Shown here piece after piece: positions 1 through 12,473 of a stretch of 64,000 bases of DNA (its first letter is position 1; every line of letters begins with the position of its first letter). Position numbers and translations under genes: made by a program. The notes below the pieces were generated by a model that was not told where the DNA came from, did not search any database, and saw only the letters and a program-made list of their open reading frames with translations. Source of the stretch: Chara braunii (Eukaryota > Streptophyta > Charophyceae > Charales > Characeae); the NCBI GenBank assembly GCA_003427395.1, contig BFEA01000034.1, positions 2,342,584 through 2,406,583 on the forward strand, in the 5' to 3' direction.

Positions 1-236
1 AGGGCCTGGGTGCCGGGGCCGGGAGGGTGTAGGGACCGGGGGTCCGGGTCCAGGGTCGGCGGGGGTCTCGGGGTCGGGGCCGGGGTGCTGGGTGCCGGGG
101 GCGGGGTCCCGCGGGGGTGCCGGGGGTCGGGCAGGCGCGAGGGTCTTCAGCGGGGTCCGGGGGTCTGCGCCCCCGCTGGAGGGGGTCCGGGGGTGAAATC
201 TCGGCCCCGACTTTGCCCCCGGGGGTCCCCGGGTGA
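1..236. repeat. G/C-rich degenerate minisatellite
   Basis: A very G-rich plus strand made of degenerate GGGGTCCGGGGGTC-like words in irregular tandem. The long open frame here has only Gly, Arg and Pro and is compositional, not a gene. Runs of four to six G could form G-quadruplexes. It joins directly to the A-rich repeat that starts near 237, and the same A-rich module at 63430 is also preceded by sequence ending in GGACAAC, so this tract may be the variable part of a composite repeat. Confidence 0.7.
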
Positions 237-540
237 CAACCCTGGAAATAACTAGCGAAAAATAAAAATAAAAGTAAAAATAAAAACAAGAGCATCAGGA
301 ACTCGCGCTTTGGGGAAGGGAGACCGTCGGTGCCCCCTTCAGTTATGTCGACCGGGCCCATGGATGGGCCGGTAACAAAACCAAGGGGGATAACCCCGCC
401 GGACCCTCAACCCCTCAATATCTTCAATCGCTCCAATGATCCATCGCCGCCTGTCGCCGCCCTCGATCCCCGTACATCCGCTTTGAAAGTCCAATGTCGT
501 AACCAATAGTGTTATGCCCAAGGCTGGTATTGGTACTAGC
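237..540 (-). repeat. SINE-like composite repeat, copy 1
   Basis: An A-rich segment (about 250-292) is followed by a conserved block containing GTCGACCGGGCCCATGG and a GGACCCTCAACCCCT block. The first two parts recur at 63430-63590, and the last block recurs at 30680-30730. Near 500-530 the minus strand reads as a tRNA-like A-box region (GTTACGACATTGG after a TAAC..TTGG motif), matched at 30795-30830. Copies at three places with shared block order mark an interspersed repeat. The complete boundaries and any target duplication are not visible. Confidence 0.55.
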
Positions 541-3500
541 GGAAACCCATATAAACAGGGTATCGCTACGCATACGGATCCGTTACTTCCAAGATCACTC
601 CTTCCGCCCGTCAACTAAGTCAACGGCCATCAACCTCCCGCGTCCACCGCACGGAGGTCCCTACTCGCGTTCTATTCTCTCTCGCATGCTCCAATCACGC
701 CCAAAAGCAACATTACTGCATGATGTCGTCTTCCATATGAGCGTACACGCATCATGGTCACTTCAACATAAAGAAAACCTTGCTAATCAACTGACCCTCG
801 GTCACTACTAATCACTGTCAGGGTTTCACTGCCATGGATCAACGTTAAGTTTGTTCCAAGTAGTCGTTGATATTCCTCTTCCTTTGTCCTAAACATCAGT
901 TGGCTCATTGTTGGGTGTCCTGTTTAGTCATCGTCCTCCATGCAGGGTCATAACTTAGGACGCGGGTCCTAATCGAGATCTTTTAAAGGCATTCTCTCCT
1001 TTGTCACAAAACATTCACAAAAATATATAACTTTTATCACAAATCCCTCATGCGGCCTAGTACAAGAGGGTCAGGTCTCCATCTTGGCCCACCATAGTCT
1101 GGTTGATCGAGCCAGATCTATGGCCCTCCGTGTTGTTATATTACAGGCAGTGCCCTGGTTGGTTGCGCAGCGATAGACATTTTTTCCTGATAAACATTCG
1201 ATCAGAACTCAAAAAAACACGAGAGACTCGACTCCTATCCCTTCGTCATCCCGCGGGAATAAAACTCTTTGAGGCGGTCACCCCCCCCCAAGCCTTACCC
1301 TTTGGTGAGACGTGGGCCCGCTGCCAAGTTGTGTCGGTCAGCAGCCAACACGGGGGGTTGCGCCCCAGTGATGCCAGATTAACCCCCAGTTGGGTCTCAT
1401 ATATGTCTTAAGATTAGCATCATAGTGACTGAACGGTGTGTCGCAATAGTCTTAGGCTTACTGCGGGACTACGCAAAGGTCTGTCATTCTCAAAGACATT
1501 TACCAGTTCTTTATGGGACATCATAGAGAGCATTGCATCCTCTCCAAAATCCAAAAAAAAACACCGCCAGATTCACAGGGTCGTGGCCTCCCTCTTGATC
1601 AGAGTAAAGCAGACCACACATCTTAAAGACATTTCTCAAAATTTCACCAATTTGCGACTTTCCAAAACTTCACCAATAAATAGTAAATTTCTAGGTCTTT
1701 CTCGACAGACATTATTATCCAAACTGCTTTCCATGCCGTTGTGAGGAAACTCGGGTAGGGGGCACCTACTGTTTGCTGAAGCCAAGGGCTACGGTGCCTG
1801 TCACTCACCGCGCCCGCTTCCGAGGTCCTCATCGACCAGTAAGGTACTGGGTTCGAGTTAGCTGTATAACGTCCCCTTTGAAAGATATTTTCATAGGTTC
1901 TTTCAATTCACCGGGAATGAAGAAATTTTGGAAAGAGTCTAGGAAAGAGCTTCCAGTTTGCTGATTTGAAATTCAAACTGGAAATCTCCTCTCGGGATCC
2001 GTTCAACGATTTCAGGTTTCTCAAAAGATCGAAAAAGAAAAGGGGAAAAAAAAGAAAGGGGAAAAAGTAGATAGGGAGTAAAAAAAGAACTTTTCTCGGA
2101 GATTTCAAGACGCACAGAAACACACAGAAGGGACATTCAGCGGGGGACAACTCTTCTGCATCTGCGATCAGCCAGCGTTCATGCAGACAGTATAAGTTGA
2201 AATGCAAGTGCTTTGTTCAAGTGAAAACTTAATAGTCCTCTCATACAACAAAGAGGTGCGAGCTTGAAACCCGCTGTTTCCGCGTGAAATCGCCATTCCC
2301 CAGCATAAATACACAGACTTCGACAGCAGGAAGGAAAGGCGCCCCAACTAAAAATCCGTGCGTACTCTGCCCATGGTCAGTCGAGGAGAAATTTGCAGAC
2401 TAATACAGTCGAGCAGCACGTCCGTGTAATAGGCAACACCCACTCTAGTCGTGTTCAGTAAGTGCTAGAATACCCAATGACCACCTGTAGATTACCAGAT
2501 AACAACCAGTGGCACTAAACCTAAAGAAGGATGGGGACGTATACATGTTTTGTCCTTGGGTAAGCGAAAATACTCATTCCGCCAACGGGAAGTGACTATG
2601 TCTGTCGTACCGCTTTTGCAGGGAACAGTCGATTGTTAGTCGTACCAAGTTACTCCTTTGCTCTATGAACGCTTATATGCCAATAAGGAGTCACTGTCCA
2701 CCAATGTTAGCAGATGTGTCGATGACAATTCAACCAGATTTACTCGATTCCTCCAATAAACGTGGAAAATTTCCCTCGTGAGCTTGAATAACAGTCACAG
2801 TAGATTCGTTTGCAGGCGAGGATAAGAAAACTCGCTGAAGTCGCCTCATACCTTCGTATTCCTATACCCCTCAATGCTCATAGTCCAGCGAGCATGCAGC
2901 CCGTTCGCTCTCACTTACTGACCCGCTTATGCTGACTAATTTGCTCTTCCGACCACACTTTCTCTCTTACACTCTCGTGCACCCTGAAACGACCCTCTCG
3001 TTTATCAAGACCTTGCCCTCGTTCATTTCGTCCCCACGTCCAGCAGTCCAGATCGTAGGCCCAAGCTTGAACGCGCATGGGAGTGGCCCGACCCGAGTAC
3101 CCACAAGTTGTATTGTCTCTGGTCTGATTGCACTGATTAAGGCGTGCTTTACTCTCTTCCCGCTCTCATCCGCTCGCTCCCTCTTCCCCTTACTCGTGCA
3201 TGCTCTCCCTCTTCGTCTGCCTTTCCCGCTCTCACTCTGCGAACGGCTCAAGTAAGTTGGGCCGTCGTTGAACCTGGTTAGACAATATATGCTCAGAATT
3301 ATGGGTGTAGACTTCCAATCTTCATTAGATCTAGTCCTCGCTCTTTTGCCCCTCAATTCACTGGCACCGATTATGTTCCTCATCCGTTGTTGTGACCATC
3401 ACGAGCCCACTCCATCGCTGGAGCTTGTTCACACCACACCCATCAATCTGATCCCTCGCTCACTTCGCATCTCGTGCGCCTCCAATCAGACATCTTTTAG

Positions 3501-4480
3501 CCATGCTCGACTAAAGAAGGTGCATTCCTGGCTCGTTAGTCCATTCCCTCCAGTCTGATCCTCCCCGCTCCGACCCACCGACACGATCCAATGGTTGATT
3601 AGCTACGCTGAGCCTCGCTCTCTACCTTCCCCCCCCCCTTTCCGAAACGCGTGAGAGCTCAGAACTCTGAAGCGTGGGGCGAGAACTTGAATACCTTGCT
3701 CGCCTATTTCCTCCCGCAGTCCGTCTAGTGTGCGCTAGTAGCTAGCTTACACAAACGCACCTGTCCAACCACGTTTAGTGTCCATCTTGACGCTCGATGA
3801 TAGCACTAGCAGCAGTTTACAACGTACATCTGACATGTTTCCCTGAGCATGCTCCCCTGCTTCGTACCGCGCCCCTAGCTGGTTGTGTACGCCGTGGACT
3901 CCATTTTTGCCCCTATAGTCCATATCATGGCAATGCACCCGGGCGTGCACGCTTCGTTCAGTCTCTAGCGCGCGGTCAACTATTACGTCCCTTCAAACGC
4001 TCCCTCCATTCGACTTGCACGGCTTCTCTCCAGGCGCGTCCAAACGAGCCATCTGAACCCTGTCAACTATCACGTCCCTTCAAGCGCTCCCTCACTGTGG
4101 ACTGGGTACACCTGGTTCGTTCTCCCCCGAACTTCCCGCCCTCCGTGCTTCCTCATCACTTTCGCCAAACGAGCCATCTGAACCCTGTCCGGAGCGCTAG
4201 AGGGCTGGGTACACTAGACACGCTTCCCTTCGCCCTCCCTCCGAATCTTCCCCCGGTACCTGCACTCTCGATCGGTTTTATCCCCGTGGCCGCAATGTTC
4301 GTCCAGGGAAAATAGCAGTCTGGTACCTGCCCGTAGCCAAGGGTCGGCACCCGGTACTTGAGCCATCAGGCCCACAAACAAGGCATAAGTCTCAGGCCCA
4401 CCCCTTTTCCAAAATGTGAACCCAGTACTCGATACCGAACAAGATAGTACATCTAGTCCAAGGCGGTCACAGTACGCCGC
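541..4480. other. Gene-poor unassigned stretch
   Basis: No convincing coding region, RNA gene or complete element is visible. Open frames are short and not supported by motifs. Between 3974 and 4215 several phrases recur: CAAACGAGCCATCTGAACCC at about 4030 and 4168, ACGTCCCTTCAA near 3982 and 4070, and CTGGGTACAC near 4099 and 4204. These look like a decayed local duplication. Around 1845-1860 there is an isolated GGTTCGAGTT word resembling a Pol III B box with no convincing A box, so I do not call a tRNA. Confidence 0.5.
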
Positions 4481-4520
4481 TGTCGGTGCGAATACCCTTA
4501 CAACTTGAAGGGTATCCGCC
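4481..4520 (+). repeat. LTR 5' terminal hairpin
   Basis: Directly after the TGTCGG start, the words TACCCTT and AAGGGTA can pair. The same arrangement occurs at 16105, 63592, 52295, weakly at 39467, and on the minus strand ending at 31600. It is therefore a conserved structural mark of the LTR start in this family. Confidence 0.55.
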
Positions 4521-7107
4521 CCGGTTTTTGCAAATGATAGAAAAATAGCTTTGGTTTAAAGTTAAGTATAGCGCGCAAAGTGCGACTGCGTCTGTAATTT
4601 AGGTTGACGGAATGGTTGACTAGACTAAAGAGTGTGTGGGTGCGCGGATTTTTTAGGCACGCGTGATCTTTTATTTGTTGATGATCGAAGGGTCGGCGTG
4701 ATCGCCGGCCATAATTTTTTTATTTTTGATTAAAGTAGGACTAAATAGATTTTTGTCGTTTGACTGGTGCACTTACCGGTGACTCATGCATACGTGCGGA
4801 CGACGGCATCGACAACAATGTGACCTCTGAAGGCGTTTCGGTAGCTCGGCGCGTCGTGCAATGTCCGTTTATTTAGGCATCCACCAGAGCTAGACCCAGA
4901 CTCGGGCCTAGCGCTATTAGTTTCGGCATCAGATTTTCATCTGAGAGGTTCAGGGATCGAGATCGAGCGGCGGCGACACGGGAGGCTATCAGAGTAATGC
5001 GAAGGGGCCCAGGGGTTGAGAGCCCGACAAGGCTATTCCCCTTGGTTTTGCCATTAGGTGGCATCGGAGCGGGGTAGCGGTTTCTTTTCCCTTGTTCGTC
5101 GTTTTCTGACGATTAAGAGTTTCTAAATAAGTTTTATTTTTTTACTGTTGTGTTTTTATTTTCATGCTCCGGCATCCTTTTGACTTGGATGTGACGCCGG
5201 GTTTTAGTTTCATCACGGCGGACAAGGACCTTAAGCGCGCGCCTCCTTTGTCTAACCTATGGGTTCCCGTGTGTTCGGGATGCCGACAAGATTCCTCTAT
5301 ACTGATTATTTTGATACATGGGCCGACGGGTTGACGTGCACGCAAACCGATGGGTGATTAAGCCGGCGAGGTGGAAGGAAACTTGTGGAGTAGGTCATCT
5401 GCGGGCGCCTAGGTTGTGGCCACACCCTGCTGTGAGAGGTTGAGTGTGGGTATTCCGTCAGGGCCCGTAAGTTGGTGGGTCGAGCCCTGACACGATGGCT
5501 TGAAAGCTATCCGAGGCACTGTTGGGAGACCGCAGCGAGCCGCGACGAGTTCTGGATCGTGGGGAGCCCCTTCCCACTTCGGTCTTCAAAGTTCTCATAA
5601 GGATATTTGCTACTACCACTAAGATCTGCACCGCGGCCTGTGTCGCCAAGGGTCACGCTACAAGTTGCAGTAGGGTCGTGCCCTCAACTCCTTGACTGGT
5701 TGCCTGTGTATGGGCTGTCCGTTGGGGTTCGGAAAGGAGGAGGGGCGGCCTGCTCAACCAGAGTACTCAGAGGAAGCCTAGAGGAGGCGCACAACGACAC
5801 AAATGGGATATCGTTATGTCGGCACTGGGACAAGGAGGGGCAGGTGGCTTGCTGGAATGTCTGATATTCCCCTCGAAGTCCCACAGGATGACCGAAGTGC
5901 CTGTCGCTACGCTACGGAAAATAAGTAGCTGAATGCCTGGCCGCAGAAAACTGGCAGAAGCACCAGAAATGAGGGGAAGTCGGAACGGGAAAACGAGGCA
6001 GCGGGCGCAAAAAAGGAAAGAACGGGTTGGACGTCGTCTGTGAATAGTGTGACAGGGGCAGGACCAGCATGGCGGAGGGAGCAGGGCTGCTGCTATATGC
6101 CGATCGTTCGTTGGACTCGGGTATAGGGGCGGAGACTAATCGAATCGTCTATTAGCAGGTTCCCTCCGAAGTTCCATCGGGATAGGTGGGTCATTCGGAC
6201 AGTGCCGCTATGCTGAGTGAGAAAATGGCCGCTACCGGGCACGACACTGGCTGGAGGTATCGGGAGCCACTCTACAGATAGTAAAGGCGAGGAGCGCAAC
6301 TGCAGAACGACAAGTGGAGACGAATCTGCATCAGGGCGCAGTCCTATCGGGGTGAGGAACGAAGAGGAGAACGGACTGTAGGGAAGGAGGTCCAGACTAG
6401 CAAGAAGGAACTGAATCTGGGTGTGGAGACGCGCCAGGTACAGTCGGAGATGAAGGAGGAAGAAACCAACTTGACAGGGTGAGAAAGCTCTGATCTCGTT
6501 TGTTTCTTGGTGAAAACAGATGAGTGAGGACTTAGATTGGGGGATTTCAGGGGTGGCGACCCCGAATCCGAGACTAGTTTTGGTAGGAGATTAGTAAAAA
6601 GAGAGTCAGCAGAGGAATGAGGTGCGTGGAGGGAGCGGTGGCGGAGACGGGCAGGAGCTGAATGTAAGATTCTTAAGTATTTTCGGCGATGTAAAATACT
6701 AAGCAGGGGCTTTCGGGGCTGGCGACCCCGAATATGAAGTCACATGGACGAGAAAGTTAGTAGATTAGGAGTTAGTTAGAAAAATACTTGCACGGGGATG
6801 TCACGGAGAGTGTCAGGGGAGGCAAAAATGAGAGGGAAAAGCGTGTATCTTGCCAGTTCCTTAATGGAATCGGGCAAGGAAAGAAGTGAAATGGGGGTTC
6901 TTAGAGCAAGCGAACATGATTGTTAAGTCAGATGAGGGAGAAGGTTAGTAGAATGAGAGATAAGTAAGAAAGACCGTGCGAGGAGATATGGTCGGGATAA
7001 TGGAAGCGGGAAAGGTGAAGCTCGCACTATGCTTGACCAAACCAGCAAAGTAAAGAGGCGCTTTGGGGTTTTAAGGGCGGGCGACCCCAAATCCGCAAGC
7101 AGATTAC

Positions 7108-7108
<1 letters not shown>

Positions 7109-7199
<91 letters not shown>
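7109..7199. repeat. (GA)n microsatellite
   Basis: About 90 bp of nearly pure GA dinucleotide, interrupted by two AA positions. It gives artefactual RE/LS frames on both strands. A homologous GA tract occurs at the matching part of the other LTRs (41812-41842, 54668-54700 and 54758-54792), so it is part of the LTR, not a late insertion. Confidence 0.9.
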
Positions 7200-7201
<2 letters not shown>

Positions 7202-9924
7202 AGAACTCGCCAATGAACGACTGGTGATGTAGGATGGACTGTCAGTCGAGCTGTGGGAAGGAGCCGAACGGCGAGCTACAGCGCTATGCCAGTAGGCATG
7301 TATCTGCCCATATTTCAGCGGAAGATACATTCACACACACCCGCACGTTTGATTGGTAGTAGGGTAGTGATCCATAATCGTATGCGTCAACTCATCGAGA
7401 TTGCCTTGGCATTTTCCCCACAATCACGGTCCCGTCGGTCGAGCAATCCAATAGTCGTGGTTGCAGTGTCCATTATCATAATCATTCCCGCTCGCCTGCA
7501 GCTTACGAGCGAAATTCCATTTGAGCAACGATTCACTATTCGTCGTCGGGGTCGGGATCCGGAAGGGGCACCGCTCGTATTCATAAGTTGTTGCCAACTA
7601 CACCCCTCCCTTTTTTTCTCTGCATGGTAAGTGACCATCTATGCATGGCCATCAAAGGGCCTGTGTGCCACTGCCCCTGCTGTGGGTGATAGGAGCCAAG
7701 TGATCCTAGCCGGGTGGGTAATCAGGTTCAGTAAAGTATGAGGAAGTGAGAACGTGGGCTCACCTAACTGACTGCAGCTGAACGCCGGTTTGCGCCAGGG
7801 TGTACTGCATCTGGCCATGTCTCTGTGGGGGCGGATGCTTGCGTAGTCAGGGTGTATCCGTGATAAGTAAAATCAGGCGCCGGTGAAGGGAAGCAGGGAG
7901 ATAGAACGAAGGAGATATATATGAATGCTTGTATGATGATCTGTGAAGCATGCCCATGTGTTTTTCCGCCCCGTATTTTTTCATTGCGCCGCTACTTGGT
8001 GGGTTCCACGAATAGCCGTATGGCACAGAGGGTTGAACAGTGGCTGTGGGCACTTTGCACTGCGGGATTGTAAGTGATGTAGAGTACGGGGTTGCGGTAA
8101 ATAGCGGGAGGTTACTGTAAGGAGCTGCATGGCCACTCAGATATGTGTTGCTGCCAGGAGAAATGGGTGCGGACTGTGGCGTTTGTCAGCACTTCCTGCG
8201 TATAGCTAGTTTTGTTGTATCGGTTGTATGGGTCATTGCCTTGATTACACCTAGTTAGGCTACGACAGTCAACGACAGGAGGAGTTGCTGTGTATCCGGG
8301 CACGACAGCAAGGGTTAAAAAAAAGGACCGACTGGGACACATCCGTTGATGATTACTGTTGTTGCTGGACTTCGTGGTTGTTTGCGGATTGACCAGCACC
8401 GTCTTGTTGTGTACTCGTCACACATTGACTGCGCATCAGCTGCACGCGCTGAGTGCGTACTGCGCTGTGCATTACAGCCCCTTGCAGTGTTTTCACCTTG
8501 AGCATTACTAGGTGCGACACTGTGTTACTTGCGTTTGGTACTGTGTATTAACACGATGCCTTGCTTCTGCGCACAGTTAGTGTGCGCACAATATTCAAGC
8601 TAAGTTTATGATGGTTCACCTGCGTTTTGTACATAGCACAAGAGGGGGCGGCCTGACTGTGAAAAATGAGTTTTTTCTGCGAGTTGAGAGATGGGCAGGA
8701 AGTCAACAACTGGCTATTTGACTTTGACTGACCGAGCTGCTGCTGCATTCTGGCCGTCATTGCGGGGCCTTCAGGCGCATAACGATAACAAAGCCCTCTC
8801 CTGAGAGTTGAGTTTGTCCCTCTCCTGTATCTCGAGAGTCTAAAACCCCTCATTCTGCCCTTCTTACTCTAAGTCTAGTCCGTTGGTTACGAGAGGAAGG
8901 CGGCAGGCGGGATTGCAGCCTGTAGGACCGAATCAAGACTCTGTGGGGAGTCCACCCACCGATTGCGGAAGCTCTGCCGGAACCTAGGCGAGGTTCTGAA
9001 GGCAGGGAATTGACAGGTATATCTTTTTCTGTTTGTATGACCCCACTACACCCATGTTTGGTTATCTCCCTTTAGTTTGACTGACGTATATATGTGTGTC
9101 CCTATGACTTTGCTTTTTTCCAGGACTTAATCAGATTGAATGGAAGGAATGCATGAGAGTGAAGTTTAAGTTTCATCTTTATTTTGACTGAAAGCAGACT
9201 AAGGGATGAACTGGTGAAACTGCATGCGTTTGACCGGGTCAACCAAGGACTGAACATTGTTTCTAAGCTGAATGGCCCTGGGCTATGTTTATTTGACTGT
9301 TTTCTGAAGGGCCAGACATTGTTTCTAAGCTGAATGGTCTGGTTGCTATGTTTATTTTCGGAGGGTTTGCCTGATGTGAAGGTTTTAAGTTTTTGTTTTG
9401 TTCTGAGGGAGGATTTTGGTCTAAGGCTGAGCATTGTTTCTAAGCTGAATGGTTTAGCCTGAAAACCACGCACATAAGTATAAACTGAGTATGAAATAAA
9501 GTACTTTACTTATATTTGCATGTGAACTGGTAGTTGGGCATTGTTTCAAAGCCGAATGGCCCAACTCTAAGCCATATCACTAAGAAGAGAAGAGAAATTG
9601 CAGAATATAATTGAAAATAGTCTGGGCAAGCTGAACATTGTTTCCAAGCCGAATGGTTCAGTCTAGTGCCTGCCCCGTGAACGTGACCGGCACCGGTCAC
9701 CAACCCGTGACCGGCCGATCACCGGGCCTAAATCCTGTGAACAACCGTTCACGGGAGCCGTTCACGTGCTTTACGCCCGCGGGGGCGGCGGTGCGGTCGG
9801 GATGAGGGCGGGAGGGGGGTGGTGCGGGGCCCTTCTACACCCCCGTACCTTCAAATCAGACAAAAAAAAAAAAAAAAAAGATATTTGTGTTTAAAAATAA
9901 ATAAATAAATAAATATTTGGGGGT

Positions 9925-9951
9925 TGATTGATTGATTGATTGATTGGTTGG

Positions 9952-9982
<31 letters not shown>

Positions 9983-10020
9983 GTGGGGGAGGGGTCCTCC
10001 CTCCGCTCCCCTGCGCGCGC

Positions 10021-10060
<40 letters not shown>
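9925..10060. repeat. (TGAT)n and (CT)n microsatellites inside transposon
   Basis: A GATT/TGAT tetranucleotide run (about 9925-9980) and a CT run (about 10026-10060) are separated by GC-rich sequence with a short GCGCGC tract. Frames with poly-Ser/Leu here are artefacts. Confidence 0.85.
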
Positions 10061-10063
<3 letters not shown>

Positions 10064-10111
10064 GAATGGCGGTCGTGGTCGATGCTTTATTGCACCACCG
10101 AAACAACGACC

Positions 10112-10286
10112 NNNNNNNNNNNNNNNNNNNNNNNNNNNNNNNNNNNNNNNNNNNNNNNNNNNNNNNNNNNNNNNNNNNNNNNNNNNNNNNNNNNNNNNNN
10201 NNNNNNNNNNNNNNNNNNNNNNNNNNNNNNNNNNNNNNNNNNNNNNNNNNNNNNNNNNNNNNNNNNNNNNNNNNNNNNNNNNNNNN
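10112..10286. other. Assembly gap
   Basis: A run of 175 N inside the DNA transposon. Open frames crossing it are meaningless. Confidence 0.99.
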
Positions 10287-11008
10287 ATATGGGCAGGTGC
10301 CCCTCGACAGTCCCCACACGTCTATAAAAAAAAAAGTACCCCTACCAGGCGAAAAAAAAAAAAAAAACCGGAGTTCCCGCTCACTGTGAACTCCGTGAAC
10401 TACCGACGTTCACAATTTCCGTGAATGGTGACCGGTCCCTGTTCACAACCCCCGTGAACGGTGAACGGGGGTACGACACTGGTTCAGTCCTCTGCCCAGA
10501 TTTGCATTTTCTTGTGAGAACAAAGTCGGAAAACTACTAAATTTTGGATATTAAACAGTTCAGGGCGACTAGACATTGCTTCTAAGCCGAATGGTCTAGT
10601 CATATGCCCAAAGAAGAGAAAAGTATTTGTGCAACCTGTTCGTGTATATCCTAAACGCGTGCTAGACATTGTTTTTAAGCTGAATGGTCTAGCACTACGC
10701 CATATGTAAGTTGGGTACAAGGGTTAAATCATCTGAACGATTCATGAACTATCTATGAGGATTTTGACTTGGGGATGGTGAGAGTACTTACTCCTTGAGG
10801 TTTAGCCTTGCATGTGACTGAGCGAGATTACTACTTAGTATGAGTTTCAGTTTGACAGGTAGTTGCTTTAGAGGCTCGCCACGTGCTAGAGCGATAGGAG
10901 TTAATTCAATTTATGCATTTTCTTAGCTAATTTTATTTTACTTAGGTCGATTTTCACATTTTATGGGATCATTTGTTATACTTGGTTGTGTATAAATTTT
11001 GGTAAGTT

Positions 11009-11283
11009 ACTTTCTCTACGGGAAGTGTTGCCGAAATTTATGCAAATCCAAGGAGTTAGTCATGTTTTGGCATTTCAAAGTTCAACTTGTCTAAATTTTA
11101 TACATGACTTAGTAAAAATCTGGAAAGTCTCATTTTCTAAAGGGACTGCTGTTCAAATTTTTGCTAATTCAGAGATTTCAACAAAATTTGACTTTGAAAA
11201 GTCAAAGACTATTTTTGTTTTCATATTCGGGCTAATATAAATTTTGAAAAGACACTTTTCCTACGGGAAGCGCCGCCGAAATT
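11009..11283 (+). repeat. Tandem repeat of about 120 bp, three units, in LTR
   Basis: Three diverged units each read roughly TATAAATTTTGGTAAG, then a CTACGGGAAG word, then GCTGCCGAAATTT. They lie near 11009-11040, 11130-11160 and 11253-11283. The same three units are in the other LTRs (44690-44965, 57540-57815) and on the minus strand at 20785-20920 and 38283-38410, so they are an ancestral part of the LTR. Confidence 0.7.
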
Positions 11284-12286
11284 TCCTTAGTTTAAAACAG
11301 TAAGTTTATATTTTGACATGTGGCAATCCTTGAAAATCCACTCTGTATAGAGGAGATTATGCCAGAGTCTACCTTTTTTTTTACGCTTGCTTAGAGGTAG
11401 ACTTATGCTTAGTTAAATATGATGATTTTGAGCAAGATTGTAATATGGAAATCATTCTCCATGTACTTATAGATTTAGCTTGGGGATTGGCATGTCTTGT
11501 GTAACAGGTCTTCTTGATCGATTGATTCAGGATTTCGGCTAGATTCAGCTTGATCCCACGAGGATCATCTTCTGATATCACTGATAACAGGTCGCCGACT
11601 CGTCGGTTTACGATTCAACTCCAATTCACTCCTTCCACTCAACCTAAAGGCTTTATCCTTATGATTTGAACTGTTTTATTGTGTTTTTGCCCAGACTTTA
11701 TTTGAATGGTCATTTAAAGAAAAGTATTGAATATTTTATTTTAAGGAGCTGCACAACATTGAGGTTTGTATGGCTAAAAGCAAGGAGTGTGAGTGCAGAG
11801 AGTGGTTGAAGTTGACCCCGTGTAGTGCATGAACCTTTTTTGCTGAATCTTTGATGTGATTGCAGGTATGTTTGGTGATTCGGACTTTGGATTTGACTGT
11901 CTACGCTCACATACATATATATATGGTTGAGAGGAGCCCCACTGTGATTGTGAGAAGTGATCGTTACATATTTATAATCCTCTATATAGATGTCAATACA
12001 TATGTCTTGAATGTTTCATGCGGCCTACAATGATCGCGCGTAAGGATTAAACTGATTGTGTTTTTCGAGAGAAAAGGGACATCCATTTTTATCCTTTTAT
12101 CCTTTGTTTTTTAGAGTTTTTATGGTTGGACGTTGTAGTCCGTGGCAGCCGTCAAAGTCAAACCCCTTGATTTCTCTCTAGGCCCTAGATGAAGAAGTTG
12201 GCCTCCAGGGCCATAAGAGATGATTGTCACCACAAATATGAACCTGTGTACCACCCACTCTCCGCAGGGTGCAGAAGAGGGCGTGG

Positions 12287-12473
12287 AACGGCACGACTCT
12301 CTATATTAATCTAGTACAGTGGTTGAATTGGGACAGGTACGGATACCGGCTTGGTACCGGGCCAGTTCTCTGCAGTACAGTACGCTCAAGTCTGGTTTGG
12401 TGTTGGTTTGGCACGGGTGTGGCACACGAACATACTGCGGTCAGACCCTGTTATTGGATCGAGATTGGAGCGG
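12287..12473. other. Unassigned junction sequence
   Basis: Short sequence between the truncated forward LTR and an inverted LTR end. It contains GGTAC-rich words and no recognised repeat. It does not carry a convincing primer-binding site next to 12474. Confidence 0.4.

Larger units (their letters stand above)
9664..10480. mobile_element. Non-autonomous DNA transposon (Mutator-like or hAT-like), with gap
   Basis: GGTTCAGTC at 9655-9663 is repeated exactly at 10481-10489, and uninterrupted LTR copies (near 44165 and 57050) have it once. The insert begins AGTGCCTGCCCCGT and its other end, read in reverse, begins AGTGTCGTACCCCCGT, giving short imperfect terminal inverted repeats. Both subterminal regions are packed with GTGAAC and GTGACCGG words. 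A 9-bp duplication suggests Mutator-like; hAT (8 bp) is possible. It contains ATTG-type and CT microsatellites and a 175-bp assembly gap, so a transposase cannot be excluded, but the length argues against one. Confidence 0.65.
9240..10695. repeat. Covarying hairpin array, core type E (copy 1)
   Basis: At least eight units share the core ATTGTTTCTAAGCTGAATG or close variants, each flanked by arms complementary to each other but different between units. Perfect examples: CCAGAC/GTCTGG (9312-9317 with 9337-9342); AGTTGGGC/GCCCAACT (9532-9539 with 9559-9566); CTGAAC/GTTCAG (9631-9636 with 9656-9661); GACTAGAC/GTCTAGTC (10567-10574 with 10594-10601); GTGCTAGAC/GTCTAGCAC (10659-10667 with 10687-10695). 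GGCTGAGC with GTTTAGCC (9425-9432 with 9452-9459) pairs using two G-U pairs. The array is interrupted by the transposon at 9664-10480. Function is unknown; the paired variation suggests the fold is maintained. Confidence 0.85.
4481..12286 (+). mobile_element. Long LTR of hairpin-array retrotransposon, forward copy, 3' truncated
   Basis: Starts with TGTCGGTGCG and a terminal hairpin, as other LTRs of this family do (39467, 52295, 63592, and minus-strand 31600). Homology to the 39467-46723 and 52295-59555 LTRs is visible at the segment around 8810-9020, the hairpin array 9240-10695, the GGAAGCGCTGCCGAAATTT-type repeats 11009-11283, the CTGATAACAGGTC block near 11580 and the TTGGACGTTGTAGTCCGTGG block near 12125. 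It breaks off at about 12286, where a sequence of different origin begins. It carries insertions (9664-10480) and microsatellites. No gag or pol is present. It is a solo or truncated LTR. Confidence 0.7.

Noticed and set aside
1835-1865. tRNA gene suggested by a GGTTCGAGTT B-box word
   Set aside because: No A box at proper spacing and no acceptor-stem pairing.
7029-7232. Arg-Glu repeat protein
   Set aside because: Translation of a GA microsatellite.
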